64,000 nt of DNA from Hanamia caeni (GTDB taxonomy: Bacteria; Bacteroidota; Bacteroidia; Chitinophagales; Chitinophagaceae), in assembly GCF_003721595.1 (NCBI RefSeq), contig NZ_RJJR01000018.1, forward strand, positions 1 through 64,000, read 5' to 3'. A program made the translations under genes and the position numbers. This document shows positions 7,545 to 16,520 of the stretch, piece after piece. The stretch's first letter is position 1; each line of letters begins with the position of its first letter. The notes under the pieces are model-generated. The model had not been told where the DNA came from. It made no database searches and saw only the letters and a list, made by a program, of their open reading frames with translations.

Positions 7545-9673
7545 TTTATAATTATCCTATTAATCTCAGATAAATTTACTTTTTCAAACTGTAGATTATT
7601 AATGCTTTCGATTTTATTTTTCTTATTGAATCCGTGAAAATTATAAAATGCTTCCGGCTTCTTTGAAAAAATGAAAATGCCTGTATCTACATAAGCATCT
7701 TTAAATACATCATACGGTAAGTTTATAATTTCTCTTATGCCGTATTGCGTAATTATTTTTTTTCTAAAATCATTATAATTTTCTCCAGTTTGCCATGTTT
7801 GAGTTGATATAAATCCAATTAACCCATTATTATTGATTAATTGAAACCCCTTCAAAATGAATAAAACGGAAGTATCATATTTTCTATTTAGTTCATTGAA
7901 ATTCGTTTTATAATATTTCTTCTCTGCATCATTGAAAAATTCAATTGGTATATACGGCGGATTCCCAATCACACAATCAAATCCTCCCTCCTTAAAAACT
8001 TTTGGAAACGCATGCTGCCAGCTAAAGGGTTTTACTTTCTTTTCTATTCCTGGTTCAAAATCCAACTCCCCTTCATAAAAATCCATGTCAATCAAACTGT
8101 TGCCGCTTTTGATATTGTCATCCAGCGTGGGCAACACCCTTTCGCCAAACTGCATCTGCGCGGCAAGGCTGCTTTTGGTTTCGCCTTCCATACATTTCAG
8201 CACCAGGCTTAGCTTGGTTACTTCCACCGCCTGCGCATCTATGTCAACCCCGAAAATATTATTCAGCAATATTTGTTTCTTTACTGCCGTCGTCAGGTTT
8301 CCATCAGGCGTTAATGGCAAATGATTCCTTTCCTTTTGCGCGTCGGTTCGTTGTTTGGTGGTGTATTCGTTGCTGCCGGCAATGGTTGTCAGTTCATCAA
8401 ACCTGGGTTTATAATATTGCTGGTGCCAGTTTAATAAATACTGATAAGCGCCAATTAGAAAACTGCCGCTGCCACAGGCCGGATCTACAATCTTTAATTT
8501 CGCAATTTCTTCGGGCGTTTTCTTATCCGTTAATTTGCCAACCGTGTTTTCTACAATATAATCTACAATATATTGCGGGGTATAATAAACGCCGCCTGCC
8601 TTGCGCACTTCCGGCTTTTCTTCTATCACCGCTTTGTGGCCGGGGGTAAGCCTGATCTGTTTTCCCAAAAACTGCTCATAAGCGCTTCCCAGTATTTCCA
8701 CGCTTAGCACACTGAACTCATAAGGGCTAATGGGATAATACAATTCGTTCAGAATATTTTTCAGCACCTTGTTATCCAATACCAGTCCGGCGCTCAGCGT
8801 ATCTTTCCTAAAATTAAAAAGTCCGCTGTTGTATTTGCTGTCGGCTTCTTTAAAATATTGAAAGAGATTTTGGTAATACGCTTCGCCATGTAGAAAAGTT
8901 TTCAACCTTCCGTATTCTTCCACGCCCCTATCTTCGGCAATGCGCAAAAAGATCAGCCGGTCAATTGTCTGCTGAACGGTATAATTAATTTCATCTTCAT
9001 TCAGGTGAATATTCCTTAAAGCAATATTTTGCGCCAGTTGCTTGCGCCATTCATCCAGCGAAACGAGGAATTCTTTGTCAACCGTGGAAGTGCCTTTTTT
9101 GTTACTGTCGCTTTGTACATATTTATCAAAGCCGCCTTTCAGCACTTTTTCCTTGCTGAAATTATCCCAGATAAAATCAAACTGCGGCAGGTAATCTTTA
9201 TAGGTAATGTATTTGATGCGGCTGGTGCTGGCCTTGTCAGTAATGTTTGGCTTTTTACTGCAATCATACACCGCAAACTCTTCAAAATCAGTAAGAATAG
9301 AAACGGGCAGTTTGGCGCTCCATGCATAGCGGCGTACCTGGTAGGCAGGCAATATTTCATCCTTCACATATACGCTTGGCTTTTTGGCTTCTACAAAAAA
9401 CAAGCGCTTGCCACCCGGCAGCCGGAAAGAATAATCGGGCGCTTTGGTGGCGCTGCCAATTTTTATTTTGTCTTCGTGGATCACTTCGCGGTAAGCTTCT
9501 GCATTGCCCGCCGAGTTGTTCATATCCCAACCCAGTGCTTTAAAGAACGGATCAATAAAATCCTTACGGGTAAGCGTTTCGTTGTAATCGCTTTTTTTAT
9601 AAGAAGGCAATTGTTCTGTAAAACGTTCTACCAGTGCAGCAATTTGTAAATGGGCTTCTTCTTTTGAATACAT
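7541..9673 (-). CDS. Type IIG restriction-modification enzyme, nuclease and methylase part
   Basis: 710 residues. The N-terminal nuclease domain carries the PD-(D/E)xK pattern (PDYSFRLPGG, then FFVEAKKPSVYV, residues about 80-105). A helical linker follows (HLNEDEINYTVQQTIDRLIFLRIAEDRG). The N6-adenine methylase has motif I DPACGSGSFLIG near residue 399 and motif IV NPPYIP near 571. Single-chain enzymes of this type both methylate and cut, so the target-recognition part is needed; here it is in the next frame (6819-7544). The stop at 7541 follows an AT-rich stretch. Either a recent inactivating frameshift or a phase-variable switch. Confidence 0.8.
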   Translation of the reverse strand: MYSKEEAHLQIAALVERFTEQLPSYKKSDYNETLTRKDFIDPFFKALGWDMNNSAGNAEAYREVIHEDKIKIGSATKAPDYSFRLPGGKRLFFVEAKKPSVYVKDEILPAYQVRRYAWSAKLPVSILTDFEEFAVYDCSKKPNITDKASTSRIKYITYKDYLPQFDFIWDNFSKEKVLKGGFDKYVQSDSNKKGTSTVDKEFLVSLDEWRKQLAQNIALRNIHLNEDEINYTVQQTIDRLIFLRIAEDRGVEEYGRLKTFLHGEAYYQNLFQYFKEADSKYNSGLFNFRKDTLSAGLVLDNKVLKNILNELYYPISPYEFSVLSVEILGSAYEQFLGKQIRLTPGHKAVIEEKPEVRKAGGVYYTPQYIVDYIVENTVGKLTDKKTPEEIAKLKIVDPACGSGSFLIGAYQYLLNWHQQYYKPRFDELTTIAGSNEYTTKQRTDAQKERNHLPLTPDGNLTTAVKKQILLNNIFGVDIDAQAVEVTKLSLVLKCMEGETKSSLAAQMQFGERVLPTLDDNIKSGNSLIDMDFYEGELDFEPGIEKKVKPFSWQHAFPKVFKEGGFDCVIGNPPYIPIEFFNDAEKKYYKTNFNELNRKYDTSVLFILKGFQLINNNGLIGFISTQTWQTGENYNDFRKKIITQYGIREIINLPYDVFKDAYVDTGIFIFSKKPEAFYNFHGFNKKNKIESINNLQFEKVNLSEINRIIIN

Positions 9674-9736
9674 GCAGTTTCGGGTTGATAAGCATTTAAT
9701 GGATCAAATGTAAAGGAAATATTTGTTTTGTTGCCG

Positions 9737-9893
9737 GGGCAATCCCTTGCGGTTGCCCTTTATCATCATTATGCCCATTACATTTTGGCGTACGGGCAAT
9801 CCCTTGCGGTTGCCCTTTATCATCATTATATTTATACAAACGGGCAGGGGTGAACCCGTATCTAAATGGGCGGGGGTGAACCCCGCCCCTACC
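9737..9893. repeat. REP-like palindromes downstream of RAYT
   Basis: Two direct copies of a hairpin with GGGCAA/TTGCCC arms (9737-9758 and 9794-9815), each followed by TTTATCATCATTAT. Then come two copies of a second hairpin type: 9842-9860, and 9868-9893 with perfect GGGCGGGG/CCCCGCCC arms. The last one overlaps the stop codon of the transposase gene. The cluster fits the mobile palindromes that RAYTs act on. Confidence 0.75.
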
Positions 9894-10473
9894 GATAAAA
9901 TTTATCCTTATCCCACTGCTGCGGATTATTAATAATGTATTCACTGATTGTATTATAGGACAATTCGTTTCTGATGATGTGTTCGTAATAATTACGTTGC
10001 CAAATTCTGCCCATGATTTCATTCCTGGATTTGTAAATTTTTAAACATTCGTTTGATACCAATGATTTGTATGCACCCACAATGTCGCCAATCGTAGGGG
10101 CGGGATTTACCCCCGCCCCATATTCACGAACCCCCGCCCGATTTTCGCAGGTATGGTCATTTTGGGCAGGGGTTTGGGCAGGGGTTTGGGCAGGGGTAAA
10201 CCCTGCCCCTACGGAAATAATACCATGCATGTGATTCGGCATAATCTGAAAAACATCTAATGTAAAATTGGGAAAACGTTCCGGTAATTTAATCCATTCA
10301 TTATATGCAATCATGCCAAATTCATTTAATAACATTTCATTTTTTTCAATCTTTCCAAAACGACATTTCATCTCCTGGCAACAACTTGTTATGAAATATA
10401 ATCCGGCAGCGGAATAATCATATCCTTTCAAGCGAATGGATCTTCTGTGATGTATTTTTGGATTGTATTGCAT
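9889..10473 (-). CDS. REP-associated tyrosine transposase (RAYT, Y1 family)
   Basis: 194 residues. The N-terminus HHRRSIRLKGYDYSAAG, YFITSCC, the HUH motif region VFQIMPNHMHGII, and the C-terminal helix with RIWQRNYYEHIIRNE are the IS200-like fold of RAYTs. These are single-strand DNA transposases thought to move REP palindromes. Residues about 90-130 (GAGFTPAQTPAQ and AGVREYGAGVNPAPT) are encoded by REP hairpin DNA inserted in frame between the HUH half and the C-terminal half. The stop codon also lies in a REP. The catalytic Tyr is probably in NYYEHI. Confidence 0.8.
   Translation of the reverse strand: MQYNPKIHHRRSIRLKGYDYSAAGLYFITSCCQEMKCRFGKIEKNEMLLNEFGMIAYNEWIKLPERFPNFTLDVFQIMPNHMHGIISVGAGFTPAQTPAQTPAQNDHTCENRAGVREYGAGVNPAPTIGDIVGAYKSLVSNECLKIYKSRNEIMGRIWQRNYYEHIIRNELSYNTISEYIINNPQQWDKDKFYR
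10094..10212. repeat. REP hairpins inside the RAYT coding sequence
   Basis: GTAGGGGCGGGATTTACCC with CCCGCCCC at the left, and at the right three tandem GGGCAGGGGTTT units ending in GGGGTAAACCCTGCCCC TAC. The arms are complementary and similar to the palindromes downstream. They keep the reading frame open. Confidence 0.7.
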
Positions 10474-10820
10474 TTCTAATATTGAGTAATAACAAATTCA
10501 TGTCATCCGGTTTTTTGCAACATGAAAAAAATTTGCCTGGTGGTAAACGTAATTGTAACGTTCTATCCACGCGAAAATTTGTTAGTGAACTTTTCTCTGT
10601 TTTGAATACATGCAGTTTCCCTGATAAGCATTTAATTGATTAAATGTAAAGGAAATAATTGTTTTGTGACAGGAATAACCCTCACGACAGAGATGCCCGC
10701 CGCCTGTGTGACAAACAACTTAATCTTTTTCCCAAAAAAGATATTTATTAGTGGCAACTTAATCTTCTTTTTCACGAAAAAGATAGTTATTACGCCAAAA
10801 AAAATATTTATTGGCACCCT
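10474..10820. other. Intergenic stretch, short direct repeats
   Basis: No supportable gene. At about 10718-10812 there are repeated AAGATATTTATTAGTGGCAACTTAATC-like units (broken by AAAAA/TTTTT tracts), which look like tandem duplication of a short AT-rich motif. 10680-10720 may contain further remnants of the decayed gene that follows. Confidence 0.35.
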
Positions 10821-10985
10821 GTTAATTTGGGCCAGAGCGTGTGGGTGAAAACCATCTGCTCTACCAGCCGCTGCACTATCAAGGGCCTGGAACCAGGTAA
10901 AAAATAGTGGCTCCGGACGTTTGTTACCGGCAGCAAAGGGCAACAGGTAATGGGCGCTATGATGCTCAGTCCTTATGTGCAATAA
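10821..10985 (+). pseudogene. C-terminal remnant of fibronectin-type-III-like protein
   Basis: The plus-strand frame reads VNLGQSVWVKTICSTSRC, TIKGLEPGKK, stop, WLRTFVTGSKGQQ, ending SPYVQ. GLxPGxxYWxR is the hallmark of the last strands of a fibronectin type III fold. The in-frame TAG at 10905 replaces the usual Tyr. The rest of the gene is missing. A good terminator follows at 11017, so this was the true 3' end of a gene. Confidence 0.6.
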
Positions 10986-11016
10986 TTGGCAAATACTAAC
11001 TGCCCATTTTATTGCA

Positions 11017-11049
11017 AAGCCGCTTCCGTTTGGGAGGCGGCTTTTTTTT
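11017..11049 (+). terminator. Rho-independent terminator
   Basis: Stem AGCCGCTTCC with GGGAGGCGGCT (one G-T pair), loop of about 5 nt, followed by eight T. It terminates plus-strand transcripts and matches the decayed gene ending at 10985. Confidence 0.8.
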
Positions 11050-11115
11050 AAATAGAGATTATAATTATTGGTTACTGATTATTGTTCTTAAAACTTATAA
11101 CTTAAAACTTAAAAC

Positions 11116-12354
11116 TTAGTACAACAACCTCACCTTAATGGTATGATTCACTTCTTTTAATAATTCCAGTGCTTCGTGCGAAAGATTTTTATTTACATCT
11201 AATACAACATAACCAATCTCGTCATTGGTTTTCAGGTACTGGCCCAGGATATTTATTTTATGGGAAGAAAGCTGTGTATTAATTTCTGATAATACACCGG
11301 GTACATTTTTATGAATGTGCAAAATGCGGTGCGTATTTTCATGGGGAGGAAGATTGAGCGGTGGCACTGTATGAGAGCCCGTTGTAATTCCTTTCTCTAA
11401 AAAATTAAATAATTTATTACTTACGTCTTCGCCAATATTTTGCTGGGCTTCTTCGGTAGAACCACCGATGTGAGGCGTTAAAATTACATTACTCAAACCC
11501 TGCAAAGGCGTTTCAAAATGTTCACCATTTTTGGCGGGCTCGGATGGATACACATCGATGGCCGCGCCGCTCAAATCGTTATTGAGCAAGGCTTTTCTTA
11601 ACTCGTCAAGGTCTACAACTTTCCCTCTCGCATAGTTTATCAGAATGCTGCCTTTCTTAAAAAAAGGAATATTGGTTTTATTAATCAGGTTTCTCGTTGA
11701 AGGCAAATCCGGAACGTGCAGTGTAACAATATCGGCTTGCTTTAAAACATCTTTCATTGTTTTTTTGCTCTCCGCATTTCCCAGGGGCATTTTAGTTTCG
11801 GTATCATAAAAAATCACCTTCATGCCGAATGCCTCTGCCAGCACGCTTACCTGCGAACCTATATTTCCATAGCCAATGATGCCCAAAGTTTTGCCGCGCA
11901 ATTCATGACTGCCAGCGCTCTCTTTCATCCAGATTCCGCTATGGGCCGATTTATTTTTGTCAGGTATTCTCCGGATTAAAAATATGGAAGAGGCGATTAC
12001 CAATTCGGCTACAGAGCGCGTATTGGAGTAAGGGGCATTAAACACCGCCACCCCTTTGCTGGTTGCCTCCTTTAAATCCACCTGGTTAGTGCCAATACAA
12101 AAACATCCGATGGCCTGCAGCTTTTGAGCATGTTCTAAAACGGCGGGTGTAATCTTTGATTTAGACCGGATGCCCAGCAAATGGACATTCTTAATTTCTT
12201 TAATTAAATCGCTTTCAGACAGCGCTCCTGTTAGTCTTTTAACAGATACATAACCATTTTCTAAAAATTTTTCTGCTGCTGCTTTGCTGATATTTTCCAG
12301 TAAAAGAATATTTATTTTTTCTTTAGGATAACTAGTTACTTTTTTCTCAGGCAT
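11116..12354 (-). CDS. serA: D-3-phosphoglycerate dehydrogenase
   Basis: 412 residues, as in the E. coli-type enzyme. It oxidises 3-phosphoglycerate to phosphohydroxypyruvate with NAD+, the first step of serine synthesis, in the cytoplasm. Visible: GCFCIGTNQVDL near residue 90, the NAD-binding GIIGYGNIGSQV (about 160), INYARGKVVDLDEL with the catalytic Arg, DVYPSEP, and LTPHIGGSTEEAQ with the catalytic His. The C-terminal ACT domain (NVPGVLSEINTQLSSHKINI) would bind serine for feedback inhibition. Divergently transcribed from the serine hydrolase at 12412. Confidence 0.93.
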   Translation of the reverse strand: MPEKKVTSYPKEKINILLLENISKAAAEKFLENGYVSVKRLTGALSESDLIKEIKNVHLLGIRSKSKITPAVLEHAQKLQAIGCFCIGTNQVDLKEATSKGVAVFNAPYSNTRSVAELVIASSIFLIRRIPDKNKSAHSGIWMKESAGSHELRGKTLGIIGYGNIGSQVSVLAEAFGMKVIFYDTETKMPLGNAESKKTMKDVLKQADIVTLHVPDLPSTRNLINKTNIPFFKKGSILINYARGKVVDLDELRKALLNNDLSGAAIDVYPSEPAKNGEHFETPLQGLSNVILTPHIGGSTEEAQQNIGEDVSNKLFNFLEKGITTGSHTVPPLNLPPHENTHRILHIHKNVPGVLSEINTQLSSHKINILGQYLKTNDEIGYVVLDVNKNLSHEALELLKEVNHTIKVRLLY

Positions 12355-12377
12355 ATTAAAATTGTAATGTAATATTG

Positions 12378-12385
12378 CAAATATA
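12378..12385 (-). promoter_or_regulatory. Candidate -7 element for serA
   Basis: TATATTTG on the minus strand matches the Bacteroidota -7 consensus TAnnTTTG exactly, 24 nt before the serA start codon. No convincing -33 TTTG was found at the normal distance. Confidence 0.4.
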
Positions 12386-12411
12386 ACTCCTAAATCCCTG
12401 AAATTTTTTTG

Positions 12412-13710
12412 ATGACACTTAGAAATTTTTTTGTTGTTGTTGTAATTATATTTTTTGCTCTTCCTTCCTGCAGCTCAAACAGCGCGAAATCAAAACCAGC
12501 TAAATCAGACAGCACGGGCTATGTAGCTCCGGAACCGGGAGAAATTCCGCCGGCAGTTTCGGCGCGTTACAAAAACGAAATTCAAAATTTTTATGACAAT
12601 AAATTATTGAGGACAGGCTTCAATGGCGCGATACTCGTTGCCAAAAAAGGAAAGGTGATCTTTGAAGATTATCATGGTTATTTTAATGTGCAAAAGAAAG
12701 ATTCAGTCCTTGATAAGCACAGCGCTTTTCATATTGCGTCCGTTTCAAAAACCTTCACAGCCATGGCCACCTTGAAGCTTGCTGAGATGGGCAAACTATC
12801 TATTTACGATGATGTAAAAAAGTTTTTTCCAAAATTTCCTTATGACAATGTAACAGTAAAAGATTTGCTGAGCCACAGAAGCGGACTTCCCAACTATCTT
12901 TATTTTATGGATAAATTGGGATGGGATACCAAAAAGCATTGCGACAATGAAGATGTGCTTGACTATTTAATCAAATACAAACCTGCGGCCACCAGGCCTA
13001 ATACGCATTTTACTTACTGCAATACCAATTATGATCTTTTAGGCCTTATTATAGAAAAAGCATCAGGCGAATCTTATGCGGATTTTCTGCAACAGCAGTT
13101 CTTTACGCCACTTCATATGAACGATACCTATGTATGGAACATAAAAGACAGCGCCTCAGCCATGCCGTCTTTCGATTTCAGGGGACGACAGGAAGCCTTC
13201 ACTTTTTTGGATTGCGGATTTGGCGATAAAAATATTTATAGTACGCCGGAAGATTTGTTGAAGTGGGACCAGGCCTTATACACTAATGAAATATTTTCTA
13301 AGAAAACATTGGAAGAAGCATTTTCGCCTTACAGCAACGAAAAGCCCGGTATCAGGAATTATGGCTATGGCTGGAGAATGAATGTATATCCTGATGGCCG
13401 GAAAGTGATTTACCATAATGGTTGGTGGCATGGAAACAATGCTGTATTTATCCGGATGATACAGGATTCGGTAACGATCATCGTTTTAGGAAATAAATAC
13501 AACCGCAATATTTACCTGGCTAAGGACATGGAAAAAATCTTTAACAGCGAGTCCGTTCCTTCCGCAAACGAGGATGAGAATGCAGAAATTCCACAGGAAG
13601 AATTAATAACAAAACCATTCACCCCCAAGCCGAATGTGGATTCCCAGCCAGTACCCAAAAAGCCCGTAAGAAAACATCCGGCAAGTACACGGAAAAAAAG
13701 ATCGCGTTAG
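12412..13710 (+). CDS. Serine hydrolase, class C beta-lactamase / PBP-like lipoprotein
   Basis: 432 residues from ATG 12412 (a TTG lies 3 bp upstream). A lipoprotein signal ends at ALPSCSS. The fold motifs are present: SxxK in HIASVSKTFTAMA (about residue 105), YxN in TYCNTNYDLLG, and the HxG-type third motif in YHNGWWHGNN. Members of this family are D-aminopeptidases, esterases or carboxypeptidases more often than true beta-lactamases. The last 55 residues form a Pro/Lys-rich tail (KPFTPKPNVDSQP, KPVRKHPAS) that may lie on the cell wall. Substrate unknown. Confidence 0.8.
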   Translation: MTLRNFFVVVVIIFFALPSCSSNSAKSKPAKSDSTGYVAPEPGEIPPAVSARYKNEIQNFYDNKLLRTGFNGAILVAKKGKVIFEDYHGYFNVQKKDSVLDKHSAFHIASVSKTFTAMATLKLAEMGKLSIYDDVKKFFPKFPYDNVTVKDLLSHRSGLPNYLYFMDKLGWDTKKHCDNEDVLDYLIKYKPAATRPNTHFTYCNTNYDLLGLIIEKASGESYADFLQQQFFTPLHMNDTYVWNIKDSASAMPSFDFRGRQEAFTFLDCGFGDKNIYSTPEDLLKWDQALYTNEIFSKKTLEEAFSPYSNEKPGIRNYGYGWRMNVYPDGRKVIYHNGWWHGNNAVFIRMIQDSVTIIVLGNKYNRNIYLAKDMEKIFNSESVPSANEDENAEIPQEELITKPFTPKPNVDSQPVPKKPVRKHPASTRKKRSR

Positions 13711-14077
13711 CTTTGGCAGTAAAGCCATAAATAATACCGTTTTTTATTTTATTAGCGAACGTCAGCAATTTCGTATAAGCACCACCGTTATAAAAGTTCC
13801 CACTTTTTAGCGATACAAATAAATTGCACGCGCACTAAGGCATTGCGATCGAATACATTGAATGCCGTAAAGCAATAAATAACCGGAGTTATTTTTTTGA
13901 AAGATATAATTGCCCGCGGCTATTTTTTTTGCAAGGTTGTGTTTCATTTGGATAAATGGTAAATGTCACAATACGCCACTAAAATCGGCATGTTTAGCCC
14001 TTGTTCTTCTTTTTACATCAGTTTACTTTTGCTAAGAAAATATATGTTCGGCAGCGGCTACAAAAACCAGGAACATC
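13711..14077. other. Intergenic, nothing recognised
   Basis: 367 bp between two plus-strand genes. No open frame, RNA gene or strong terminator was seen; there are T-rich tracts near 13890 and 13925. Confidence 0.4.
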
Positions 14078-14974
14078 ATGGACAAAAGAGTACAATTTGA
14101 TTTTGAAATTTATTTTACCAACGGAGGAAGCTTGAAAGGGCAAGACTTCCGGCTTGACATACAGGGCGATGATATTTCTGACAAAGAACTTACAGACTAT
14201 ATTGTAGAAGATCTAAGATTGCTTATGGTAGGGGAAACTAAAATCTTAAATAAAACAATTTTGGCAGAACCCCATAAAAGAAGGCTAATGAACGCCGAAA
14301 GAGAAAGTGACTTATTGATTGATTTAAGTCACACAATAGAAGATGGACTGGTAACTTATAAGAATTTACCTGCACCCATTATTTGCGATTATTTAAGCAG
14401 GGAAAATTCAAAACAATTTTATGAAGAAGGAACTGAATTTCAAATCGGAAAAATTGAAATGGTGACAAATACAGGCACTTATCTTGATTGCCCGTTTCAT
14501 AGATTCGAAAACGGTAAGGACCTTTCAGAAGTTGGATTAACATCTTTTACCGACCTTGATGCAATTGTGATTAGTGTGCCCTATTCAGAAACATTAGCGA
14601 TTACAAAAGAGCACCTAATCAATCGCGAAATCAGAAACAGAGCAGTTTTATTTCATACCGGTTGGGACAAAAACTGGAATACAGAAAAATATTATGACAA
14701 CCACCCCTACCTGACAGAAGAAGCTGCGAAATATTTGAAGGATTGCAATGTAAGATTAGCAGGTATCGACTCCCATAATATTGACGATACCTCCGGAAAA
14801 ACAAGGCCGGTTCATACCACACTTTTAGGAGCAGAAATATTAATAGTTGAGCATCTCTGTAACCTCCATTTATTACCTGAAGAGGGCTTTACTTTTAGTG
14901 CTGCACCTCCCAAATTTAAAGGTGCCGGCACCTTCCCGGTAAGGGCAATGGCTAAACTGCCAAAAAGCAGGTGA
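14078..14974 (+). CDS. Cyclase family protein (kynurenine formamidase-like)
   Basis: 298 residues. Residues about 82-295 are a PF04199-type cyclase domain: LLIDLSHTIEDGLVTY, the metal-site motif as VTNTGTYLDCPFHRFENGKD, then VLFHTGWDKNW, RLAGIDSHNIDD and ILIVEHLCNL. The classic motif is HxGTHxDxPxH; here it is NTGTYLDxPxH, so two His are replaced, as in a distinct branch of the family. The first 75 residues (FDFEIYFTNGGSLKGQDFRLDI) form an extra N-terminal domain that I do not recognise. It precedes VOC and SDR genes in the same direction and may work on a small organic acid. Confidence 0.75.
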   Translation: MDKRVQFDFEIYFTNGGSLKGQDFRLDIQGDDISDKELTDYIVEDLRLLMVGETKILNKTILAEPHKRRLMNAERESDLLIDLSHTIEDGLVTYKNLPAPIICDYLSRENSKQFYEEGTEFQIGKIEMVTNTGTYLDCPFHRFENGKDLSEVGLTSFTDLDAIVISVPYSETLAITKEHLINREIRNRAVLFHTGWDKNWNTEKYYDNHPYLTEEAAKYLKDCNVRLAGIDSHNIDDTSGKTRPVHTTLLGAEILIVEHLCNLHLLPEEGFTFSAAPPKFKGAGTFPVRAMAKLPKSR

Positions 14975-15103
14975 CGAAAGAAAACAAGGATTTAGCCATC
15001 TTGAGCTGATTTTTCTAAAAAGCATTTCACGCTCTCAACGACTTAACCCCGCTTTCTCCGCTAATAGAATATGATTATTAAATCTAAAAAAAATGTTGCA
15101 AGC

Positions 15104-15499
15104 ATGGAAATTATAAACATTGACCACATCGTGTTAACGGTAGCTGATATTGAGAAAACTACCCGTTTCTATTCAAGTGTTTTAGGCTTTGAAGTAGTTA
15201 CTTTTCACAACGGCAGAAAGGCGTTGATATTTGGCAATCAAAAAATTAACCTGCATCAAAAAGGAAAAGAATTTGAGCCAAAAGCAGGTAATCCAACATG
15301 TGGCTCTGCTGATGTGTGCTTCATTTCACGAACGGACGTAAAAGTTATTCTGAAAGAATTGAAGGAAAAAAATGTGGAAGTGGTGCAGGGCATTGTTGAG
15401 CGCACCGGTGCAACCGGGAAAATCAATTCTGTATATTTCAGGGACCCTGACAGTAATTTGATTGAAGTAAGCAATTATATAACAAATCCATTTATGTAG
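15104..15499 (+). CDS. VOC / glyoxalase-like protein
   Basis: 131 residues from ATG 15104, chosen because family members begin right at MEIINIDHIVLTV; an upstream ATG at 15071 would add 11 residues. Two beta-alpha-beta-beta-beta modules are visible. The potential metal ligands are His in NIDHIVL, His in KINLHQKG and Glu in DSNLIEVSNY. Related proteins are annotated as virulence-protein or lactoylglutathione-lyase-like, and true substrates are mostly unknown. The next gene starts 2 bp after the stop. Confidence 0.8.
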   Translation: MEIINIDHIVLTVADIEKTTRFYSSVLGFEVVTFHNGRKALIFGNQKINLHQKGKEFEPKAGNPTCGSADVCFISRTDVKVILKELKEKNVEVVQGIVERTGATGKINSVYFRDPDSNLIEVSNYITNPFM

Positions 15500-15501
15500 A
15501 A

Positions 15502-16365
15502 ATGAAAAAAATATTAATAGCCGGAGCTACAGGATACCTGGGTAGCCATATTTTGAATGAACTTAAAGATCAAAAATATTCAGTCCGTGCGATTGTCAGA
15601 AACCGTGAAAAATTAAAACAATTAAATGCAGATGTCGATGAGGTTGTTGAAGCAGAACTTACTAAACCGCTGACGTTGGTAAATTGCTGCAACGGCATTG
15701 AAACGGTTATTACTTCAGTTGGCATCACAAGGCAAAAGGATGGGCTGAATTATATGGATGTAGATTACCAGGCAAACTTAAATCTCTTACATGAAGCTTT
15801 AAAAAGCGGCGTTAAACGATTTATTTATGTGTACATTTTCAATGCAGACAAAATGGAAAATTTAAAAATCATACAGGCAAAGCAAAGATTTGTGCAAGCC
15901 CTGAAGAGTTCAGGAATTAATTATTGCCTTATCAATCCAACAGGATTTTTTTCAGACATGCGTGAGTTTTTGGGTATGGCAAAGAAAGGTAAAGTATATC
16001 TTTTTGGAAAAGGCGATTGTCAAATAAATCCTATTGATGGCGGAGACCTGGCTAAAGTGTGCGTAAACGCAGTCGCAAGTGAAGAACGTGAAATAAATGC
16101 AGGTGGCCCGGAAATTTTTACCTACACACAGATTGCCACGACTGCTTTAACAACATTAAACAAACCGAAAAAAATTACGTACATACCGGTTTGGGTAAAA
16201 AACGTCATTCTGTTTCTACTTCGAAATTTCTCAAGCGTACGGTTTTATGGACCCATTGAATTTTTGCTTACTGTATTAACAACAAATATGGTTGCCCCGC
16301 AATACGGAAATCATACACTGGAAGACTATTTTCTTGAAAGTATCTCTGAAAACTTCATTGCATAA
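15502..16365 (+). CDS. NAD(P)-binding SDR / NmrA-like protein
   Basis: 287 residues. ILIAGATGYLGSHILNELK is the dinucleotide-binding Gly motif of atypical short-chain dehydrogenases, followed by VRAIVRN and VDYQANLNLLHEALKSGVKRFIYV. The usual catalytic YxxxK is not clear, as in many NmrA-like proteins that sense redox cofactors or act on quinone-like compounds. It begins 2 bp after the VOC gene, so the pair is an operon, probably with the cyclase gene further upstream. Confidence 0.8.
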   Translation: MKKILIAGATGYLGSHILNELKDQKYSVRAIVRNREKLKQLNADVDEVVEAELTKPLTLVNCCNGIETVITSVGITRQKDGLNYMDVDYQANLNLLHEALKSGVKRFIYVYIFNADKMENLKIIQAKQRFVQALKSSGINYCLINPTGFFSDMREFLGMAKKGKVYLFGKGDCQINPIDGGDLAKVCVNAVASEEREINAGGPEIFTYTQIATTALTTLNKPKKITYIPVWVKNVILFLLRNFSSVRFYGPIEFLLTVLTTNMVAPQYGNHTLEDYFLESISENFIA

Positions 16366-16520
16366 TGCATGATGATATTAATTTTAAAAAGCCTTTCTTT
16401 TTTGTCACTGTAAATCGCGAACCTGTGCGTGCTTAATAAGTAAGTAGAACTTACATTACTTCCCACCTTGAATGATACTACGCGGGATCCTTGTTTCGGC
16501 ATATGACAGTCGGATGCAAT

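Noticed and set aside
9029..9649. 206-codon plus-strand frame opposite the RM gene
   Set aside because: It lies wholly antisense to the nuclease domain, whose motifs are clear, and shows no family features.
9696..10022. 108-codon minus-strand frame over the REP cluster
   Set aside because: The amino acids come from the palindromic REP DNA (GQPQGIA repeats) and it overlaps the transposase gene in another frame.
10632..10982. Minus-strand frame of 116 codons
   Set aside because: The plus strand here carries a recognisable fibronectin-III remnant with a terminator, so the opposite frame is a shadow.
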